Shown piece after piece: positions 6,571-10,807 of a stretch of 10,807 nt of DNA (within the stretch, counting starts at the first letter, position 1; every line of letters starts with the position of its first letter). Source of the stretch: Ignavibacteriales bacterium (GTDB lineage Bacteria > Bacteroidota > Ignavibacteria > Ignavibacteriales > Melioribacteraceae). The stretch spans positions 1 to 10,807 of the forward strand of contig JALWSN010000579.1 in NCBI GenBank assembly GCA_027080245.1, given 5' to 3'. Both the position numbers and the translations under genes were made by a program. The notes beneath the pieces are model-generated. The model saw only the letters and a list, made by a program, of their open reading frames with translations, was not told where the DNA came from and searched no databases.

Positions 6571-7119
6571 ATGCGGCTTGAAACGGATTTGGAAAAAATC
6601 AAAAGAATAGCAATAAAAAAGAGAGATGAAAATTACAGATTCCGCAGCTATTTAAAAATGCTCGATATTGAAACCGAAGAATTGGATTCGATTGTGCACG
6701 GTATTTACGAAGAGGTGAGGGCCCAAATTGATTGCACGAAATGCGCAAACTGCTGCAAAGAATTGACGACGGAGTTTGACAAAAATGAAATTAAAATTTT
6801 TGCCAAAGGACTCAATATGCCGCCGGAAAAATTTAAGCAAAAATATTTGACGCCCACAGAGGATGAACCGGGAAAATTTTTTATCGATGCCCTGCCTTGC
6901 CCCTTCCTTGAAAACAACTTGTGCGTAAATTACGAAAATCGCCCGGAAAGCTGCGTTTCCTTTCCACATTTACACAAACCGTTTTTTACTTCGAGACTAT
7001 TTGGCGTTGTAGGAAACTATTCGGTTTGCCCGATTGTTTTTAACGTTTACGAACAGCTAAAAGATTTGCTGTGGCACAGGAATTGGCGCTCGCGAGTTGA
7101 TTTGTTAAATCGTTTTTAG
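6571..7119 (+). CDS. YkgJ/UPF0153-type CxxCxxCC putative Zn/Fe-binding protein
   Basis: A 182-residue cytoplasmic protein with the signature of the CxxCxxCC family (PF03692). C55, C58, C61 and C62 form the first cluster, C110, C118 and C128 lie in CPFLENNLCVNYENRPESC, and C153 follows near the end. Eight cysteines of this kind are thought to bind zinc or an iron-sulfur cluster; the biological role of the family is not established. The N-terminal 50 residues are charged and helical, and the C-terminus is also helical. An AAAGGA ribosome binding site at 6558-6563, seven bases before the ATG, fixes the start. The gene lies between the exported hydrolase and the exported HEGFH protein on the same strand; no functional link can be read from the sequence. 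Confidence 0.85.
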   Translation: MRLETDLEKIKRIAIKKRDENYRFRSYLKMLDIETEELDSIVHGIYEEVRAQIDCTKCANCCKELTTEFDKNEIKIFAKGLNMPPEKFKQKYLTPTEDEPGKFFIDALPCPFLENNLCVNYENRPESCVSFPHLHKPFFTSRLFGVVGNYSVCPIVFNVYEQLKDLLWHRNWRSRVDLLNRF

Positions 7120-7237
7120 TTTCCCGAATAAGTTTCGCTTTCGATTGGAACTTAAGGTCGCGAATTTTGTTAAATTTGAAACTTTAGAATTAGCGAGGTT
7201 AATTAACAAGTTTAGAACAAATCGCGGGGCGGACGCC

Positions 7238-8821
7238 ATGAAAAAAAGGTTCTTTTCAAGCGCACAAATTTTTCTTTTAGTTTTGTTCACGTTACTTAAC
7301 AAAAGTCTTTTCGGACAAAAAAATTTTAATCGCGAAAAAATTACCCTGCTAAAAGTTATTGCCGGCATTCATTTTACATTTAAATATTACTCAAACGAAA
7401 TTTGGCCGGGGTACGACTTGTCCGAAGAACCCTTTGTGGCTTACATGCCCAACGATTTTGTTCTTTTCGTTAACGGGAAACGCCCTCCCGAAGGATTCAA
7501 GCCTTATCCAACCGATTGGGCTAAAATTGGCGCTCGGGCGTTCATTCATTACGGCGTTTATCGCAATCTTGTGGGGCAATTTGCCTTCAACTTTCAAATT
7601 GATTCCGTAACCACTTTTGCAATGGGGCTTCCTAAAAATTTGCTCTTTTCGTTGAAAAATCCTTCCTACACACTTTTAAGCACAACCATTCACGAAGGAT
7701 TTCATCAGTACCAGCATACCCACTTCGGGGAAATTCCCTGGGCGCGGGAGGAATTGTACCCAATCCTCGATTTGGAAAATACCGCCCTGGCTTCTCTCGA
7801 GATGCAAATTCTTAAAAAATCCCTTGATTATTTGTTCGCCCCAAACAACGAAAACCGTTTGAAAACTTTGGCGAAAGAATTTGCGGCGGTAAGAAATTAC
7901 CGATGGAACCACGCGGAGAGTTTCGTAAAAAAATATGAGCAAGGGCAGGAAATAAACGAAGGAACCGCTCGATACGTTGAAATGAAAGCCATGGAATGTT
8001 TCCTGAAATTAGACCCCTCGAAAATTCAAAATAAATTGCTTAGGGAAATTAAAGCGGACATGTCCGGCGAGTCGATTAAAAATCTTTTGCTGAGCGACAT
8101 GAACGCGCGGTTAAACGGACTTTCCGTTTCGCCCGAAAATATGCTGCGGAACAGAATTTACCCCGTTGGCGCTACCTTGGGCTTCCTGATGGATCGGTTT
8201 GGAATCGATTGGAAGGGGAAATTTCAGGCGGCGGGCGGCAAAATTTCGTTCCTGCAATTGCTTAAAGAGCGCTTTAATCTTGACTCAACAGAGCTTTCAG
8301 AACTTTTTGAGAAAGCAAAAAAGGAATTTAATTATTCTAAAATCCTCTCTTCCGCCGAAAGTCAAATTAATGAATATTTTGCCGAATACAAAAAAGCTCT
8401 CCAAAAATTTAATAACCAAAAAGGCATCAGGATTGAAATTCGTTTGTCGAACAACGGCATTCAAAGATTCCGTTCGACTAAAAGTAAAAAATGGGTAGTT
8501 GACAACGGAAAGAAACTCCTTTGTCTCGATTACAATCTTTATTCATTAAAATCGTTAAATGGCGGAAAGACGCTTCTCGTAATTCGCGACAAAGCCGTCT
8601 TCGACGTAAACGATTGGAAAACGAGAAATAAAAAAGTTGTTTTTTACTGCGACAGTCCGCCAAACTTAAAACTCAACGATTCTACCGTAACTTTTGTGGG
8701 GAATTTTAACCGGGATTTTAAGGAAATAAAATTAACGGGCAATAATTTCAAATTCACCGCAAAAACAAAAGGGAAGATTACATTTGAAAAAAAAGGAATA
8801 AAGATTTTTTTAAATATTTAA
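7238..8821 (+). CDS. Exported putative zinc metallopeptidase (HEGFH) of unrecognised family
   Basis: From the ATG at 7238 this is a 527-residue protein with a signal peptide (MKKRFF, hydrophobic to about residue 20, probable cleavage after LFG near 26). The frame stays open upstream to a TTG at 7145, but that would put 31 hydrophilic residues before the signal, so the ATG is preferred. IHEGFHQYQH at 151-160 contains a clean HExxH motif (His152, Glu153, His156). NEGTARYVE, with Glu241 85 residues downstream, looks like the third zinc ligand and helix of gluzincin-type peptidases. A W-P-G-Y-D stretch at 56-60 precedes it. The last 130 residues or so are beta-rich, possibly a binding domain. I cannot name the family. 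Proteolysis outside the cytoplasm is inferred, the substrate is unknown, and a non-peptidase hydrolase is possible. Confidence 0.75.
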   Translation: MKKRFFSSAQIFLLVLFTLLNKSLFGQKNFNREKITLLKVIAGIHFTFKYYSNEIWPGYDLSEEPFVAYMPNDFVLFVNGKRPPEGFKPYPTDWAKIGARAFIHYGVYRNLVGQFAFNFQIDSVTTFAMGLPKNLLFSLKNPSYTLLSTTIHEGFHQYQHTHFGEIPWAREELYPILDLENTALASLEMQILKKSLDYLFAPNNENRLKTLAKEFAAVRNYRWNHAESFVKKYEQGQEINEGTARYVEMKAMECFLKLDPSKIQNKLLREIKADMSGESIKNLLLSDMNARLNGLSVSPENMLRNRIYPVGATLGFLMDRFGIDWKGKFQAAGGKISFLQLLKERFNLDSTELSELFEKAKKEFNYSKILSSAESQINEYFAEYKKALQKFNNQKGIRIEIRLSNNGIQRFRSTKSKKWVVDNGKKLLCLDYNLYSLKSLNGGKTLLVIRDKAVFDVNDWKTRNKKVVFYCDSPPNLKLNDSTVTFVGNFNRDFKEIKLTGNNFKFTAKTKGKITFEKKGIKIFLNI

Positions 8822-8840
8822 TAATTGAATTTGTTTCCCG

Positions 8841-9314
8841 CTAACTCTTCTTTTCTAATTCTTCTTTTACTTCCAGCTTTGCGGCAATCATGTCCCTGTG
8901 CGAAATGTGCAAATTGTTGCTAATCCTTCTAATCAGAAAATCTTCGTAAGGGTGAAGTTCGTTGTCCACAAAAATCAATCGCCACAGGTTTTTAACAATT
9001 TCGTATTTTTCTTCTTGAGAGCAATTCAAATTTATTTCGGAAGTAAATTCGTAAACGCTTAAGCTCTCTTCCACTTGTTTGTTCGAAAGCGCGATTAACT
9101 CTTCCACGTAATCGTCGTCGATTTTGAAGAGTTCTTTCATTAATTGAATTAACTTTTCCCGCTCGATGTTCAAAAATTTGTCGTCAGCGCGCGCAACCTC
9201 AATAAACAAAGCGCAGGTGGCAATTTGAAGCCTCTTCTTGGAATCGATTTCCAAAAGCCAATCGTAATCCTTATTGGATTTTTTGTGAAACAGCGATTTG
9301 ATTTTTTCAAACAT
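8841..9314 (-). CDS. TerB-like (tellurite resistance TerB family) protein
   Basis: A 157-residue, mainly helical, acidic protein. It has the two characteristic acidic stretches of the TerB fold: VARADDKFLNIEREKL at about 40-55 and VDNELHPYEDFLIRRIS at 116-132, each with Asp and Glu spaced as in the metal-binding repeats of TerB. The basic N-terminus (MFEKIKSLFHKKSNK) may touch a membrane or nucleic acid. TerB-family proteins occur in tellurite/stress operons but also as stand-alone proteins of unknown role, and no other ter gene is near. The ATG follows the malQ stop by one base, with AAAGG inside the malQ end as ribosome binding site, so translation is probably coupled. It converges with the HEGFH gene, 19 bases away. 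Confidence 0.8.
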   Translation of the reverse strand: MFEKIKSLFHKKSNKDYDWLLEIDSKKRLQIATCALFIEVARADDKFLNIEREKLIQLMKELFKIDDDYVEELIALSNKQVEESLSVYEFTSEINLNCSQEEKYEIVKNLWRLIFVDNELHPYEDFLIRRISNNLHISHRDMIAAKLEVKEELEKKS

Positions 9315-9315
9315 A

Positions 9316-10807
9316 TTAACCTTTATTTTTTTCTTCCGGGGGTCTTTCGAAAATTTCAGTTAATTTATTGAACGTTTCAATTATTTCTTGAGAAACCTGC
9401 CGCCACGTAAAGCGCCACGTCCAGTTGCCGCTCGATTTTCCCGGGAAATTCATTCGCGCCTCGCTTCCAAGATTAAGAACGTCCTGCATTGGAATGATCA
9501 CCGTGTCCGCCACCGATGCATAAGCGGCATTAATAACCGCAAATCTAATATCATCGCCGTAATAATTCAAATAGGTTTGCGCCCAATCACACACATCGCT
9601 TCCCTTTTTCTTTTCGGTTTCAAAAAATCCGCGCGTTGTATCGTTGTCGTGCGAGCCGGTGTAAACAACGCAATTATTAACGTAATTGTGGGGCAGGAAA
9701 CTTTTGTCCCCATCCTTACCAAAAGCAAATTGCAATATTTTCATTCCGGGGAAGTTGAATTTGTCCCGTAAATATTTAACCTCGTCGGTTATTACCCCCA
9801 GATCCTCAGCAATAATAGGCATTTCGCCGAACTCTTTTTTTAATTCGTTAAAAAGCTTTTCGCCCGGAGCTTTAACCCACCTGCCGGTTTCGGCAGTGGG
9901 CGCATCGCCGGGAATTTCGTAATAAGCCTCGAAGCCGCGGAAGTGGTCAATCCGTACAATGTCAACAAGCTCAAACATCTTTGCAAAACGCTTTTTCCAC
10001 CAGTCGAAATTTTCCCGTTCCATTGCTTCCCAGCGGTAAAGGGGATTGCCCCACAATTGTCCGGTGGGACTAAAATAATCCGGCGGAACTCCGGCAACCG
10101 TTTCAAGCTTTCCGTGGGCGTCAACGGTAAAATACTCGGGGTTCGCCCACAAATCCGCGCTGTCGTAAGCGATGAAAATCGGCAAATCCCCAATAATTTC
10201 AATGCCCTTGGAATTGGCGTATTCTTTAACCGCCCGCCATTGCTCGAAAAACTCAAATTGGACGAACTTCTGAAATTCAACCCTCTCCTTAAGTTTTTTA
10301 CTCCACTTTTCAACCGCGCCCGCTTTCCTGAAAGCAATTTCACTCGCCCAGTCCTTCCACACAATTCCGCCGTGATGTTCTTTAACCGCCATGAACAACG
10401 CGTAATCGGGCAGCCAATCGCTATTGGAATTAACAAACCTAACAAATTCTCTTTGCTCCAAGCCTCCGTCGTTCTTAAAATTAACAAAAGCTTTTTTCAA
10501 CAGCTCGTTCTTAAAGTTTATTACCTTTCCGTAATCTATTTTGTGCGGATTTTTCGCTTTGAGTCCCCGAACGTCTTCTTTGCTCAAAAGTCCTTTTTGA
10601 ATAAGAATATCGGGGGAAATCAAAAGCGGGTTGCCCGCAAACGCCGAAAAACACTGGTAAGGCGAATCTCCAAATCCCGTTGGTCCCAAAGGGAAAACCT
10701 GCCACAATTTTTGATTTGCAGCCGCCAAAAAATCAACGAACTTTTTCGCTTCGTTTCCCAAATCCCCGATGCCGTATTTACCCGGCAGAGAAGTTGGGTG
10801 CAACAAA
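9316..10807 (-). CDS. malQ: 4-alpha-glucanotransferase (amylomaltase), 5' end outside window
   Basis: Transfers alpha-1,4-glucan segments between maltodextrins, in glycogen/maltose metabolism, in the cytoplasm (GH77). The sequence enters the window at LLHPTSLPGKYGIGDLG, which in this family lies about ten residues from the N-terminus; the TTG at the edge is an internal Leu, so the true start is just outside. The catalytic residues are all present: nucleophile Asp in VRIDHFRGF (visible residue 287), acid/base Glu in IAEDLG (334) and Asp in TGSHDNDT (387), spaced 47 and 53 apart, much as in Thermus amylomaltase. GDLPIFIAYDSADLWANP (207-223) and PPDYFSPTGQLWGNP (241-255, the 250s loop) are also intact. 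About 496 visible residues match the compact bacterial/plastid DPE1 type rather than the longer E. coli MalQ. A TerB-like gene follows after one base. Confidence 0.97.
   Translation of the reverse strand, partial: LLHPTSLPGKYGIGDLGNEAKKFVDFLAAANQKLWQVFPLGPTGFGDSPYQCFSAFAGNPLLISPDILIQKGLLSKEDVRGLKAKNPHKIDYGKVINFKNELLKKAFVNFKNDGGLEQREFVRFVNSNSDWLPDYALFMAVKEHHGGIVWKDWASEIAFRKAGAVEKWSKKLKERVEFQKFVQFEFFEQWRAVKEYANSKGIEIIGDLPIFIAYDSADLWANPEYFTVDAHGKLETVAGVPPDYFSPTGQLWGNPLYRWEAMERENFDWWKKRFAKMFELVDIVRIDHFRGFEAYYEIPGDAPTAETGRWVKAPGEKLFNELKKEFGEMPIIAEDLGVITDEVKYLRDKFNFPGMKILQFAFGKDGDKSFLPHNYVNNCVVYTGSHDNDTTRGFFETEKKKGSDVCDWAQTYLNYYGDDIRFAVINAAYASVADTVIIPMQDVLNLGSEARMNFPGKSSGNWTWRFTWRQVSQEIIETFNKLTEIFERPPEEKNKG

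Noticed and set aside
7176..7204. Promoter TTGAAA-N17-TTAATT before the HEGFH gene
   Set aside because: The spacing is right but the -10 box matches the consensus at only three of six bases, which is expected by chance in this A+T-rich gap.
7145..7237. Upstream TTG start that would lengthen the HEGFH protein by 31 residues
   Set aside because: The added residues are hydrophilic and precede a good signal peptide that begins at the ATG at 7238; no ribosome binding site supports the TTG.
9840..10487. 215-codon minus-strand frame inside malQ
   Set aside because: It is an out-of-frame shadow of malQ, whose catalytic motifs are intact in the chosen frame; its composition (Arg/Leu/Ser-rich) is that of a shifted frame.
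10804..10806. TTG at the right edge as the malQ start
   Set aside because: It encodes the second Leu of the conserved LLHPTSLPG motif, which is internal in the family; the gene continues past the edge.

Overview
The window is about 10.8 kb of bacterial chromosome. By eye it is somewhat A+T-rich, with frequent AAA, TTT, GAA and TTAA words. It holds nine protein-coding genes, two of them cut by the window edges. I see no rRNA, tRNA, CRISPR array, transposase or phage gene. The gene set suggests the Bacteroidota/Chlorobiota/Ignavibacteriota neighbourhood: long TPR proteins, DoxX, exported proteins with short signal peptides ending in FGQ, and a cytoplasmic MalQ of the bacterial/plastid type. Ignavibacteria-like is my best guess. 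It is an inference from style, since no rRNA or marker gene is present to settle it.

Layout. (1) 1-1651, minus strand: a DoxX-family membrane protein followed by the N-terminal 388 codons of a molybdopterin oxidoreductase, probably one operon. The oxidoreductase has an N-terminal [4Fe-4S] site, a candidate Cys molybdenum ligand and no Tat signal. (2) 1898-4213, minus strand: a TPR protein made of exactly eleven 34-residue repeats, then aroE (shikimate dehydrogenase) six bases downstream. (3) 4214-5164: a 951-base gap between divergent genes. Its left end carries a candidate promoter for the TPR-aroE unit. Its middle is low-complexity short-word repeats. Its right end has a very good sigma-70-type promoter, a leader of about 275 nt, and a nested stem-loop with a U-run just before the ribosome binding site. 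(4) 5165-8821, plus strand: an exported alpha/beta hydrolase, a CxxCxxCC (YkgJ-type) metal-binding protein, and an exported protein with an HExxH zinc-peptidase signature that I cannot place in a named family. (5) 8841-10807, minus strand: malQ (4-alpha-glucanotransferase, first residues outside the window) followed one base later by a TerB-like protein.

The genes do not form one obvious pathway. The window looks like ordinary chromosome with several small transcription units: aromatic amino-acid biosynthesis (aroE), glycogen/maltodextrin metabolism (malQ), a molybdenum redox enzyme, and two secreted hydrolases. The items most worth a second look are the structured leader of the alpha/beta hydrolase, the unplaced HEGFH protein, and the DoxX plus cytoplasmic molybdoenzyme pair.
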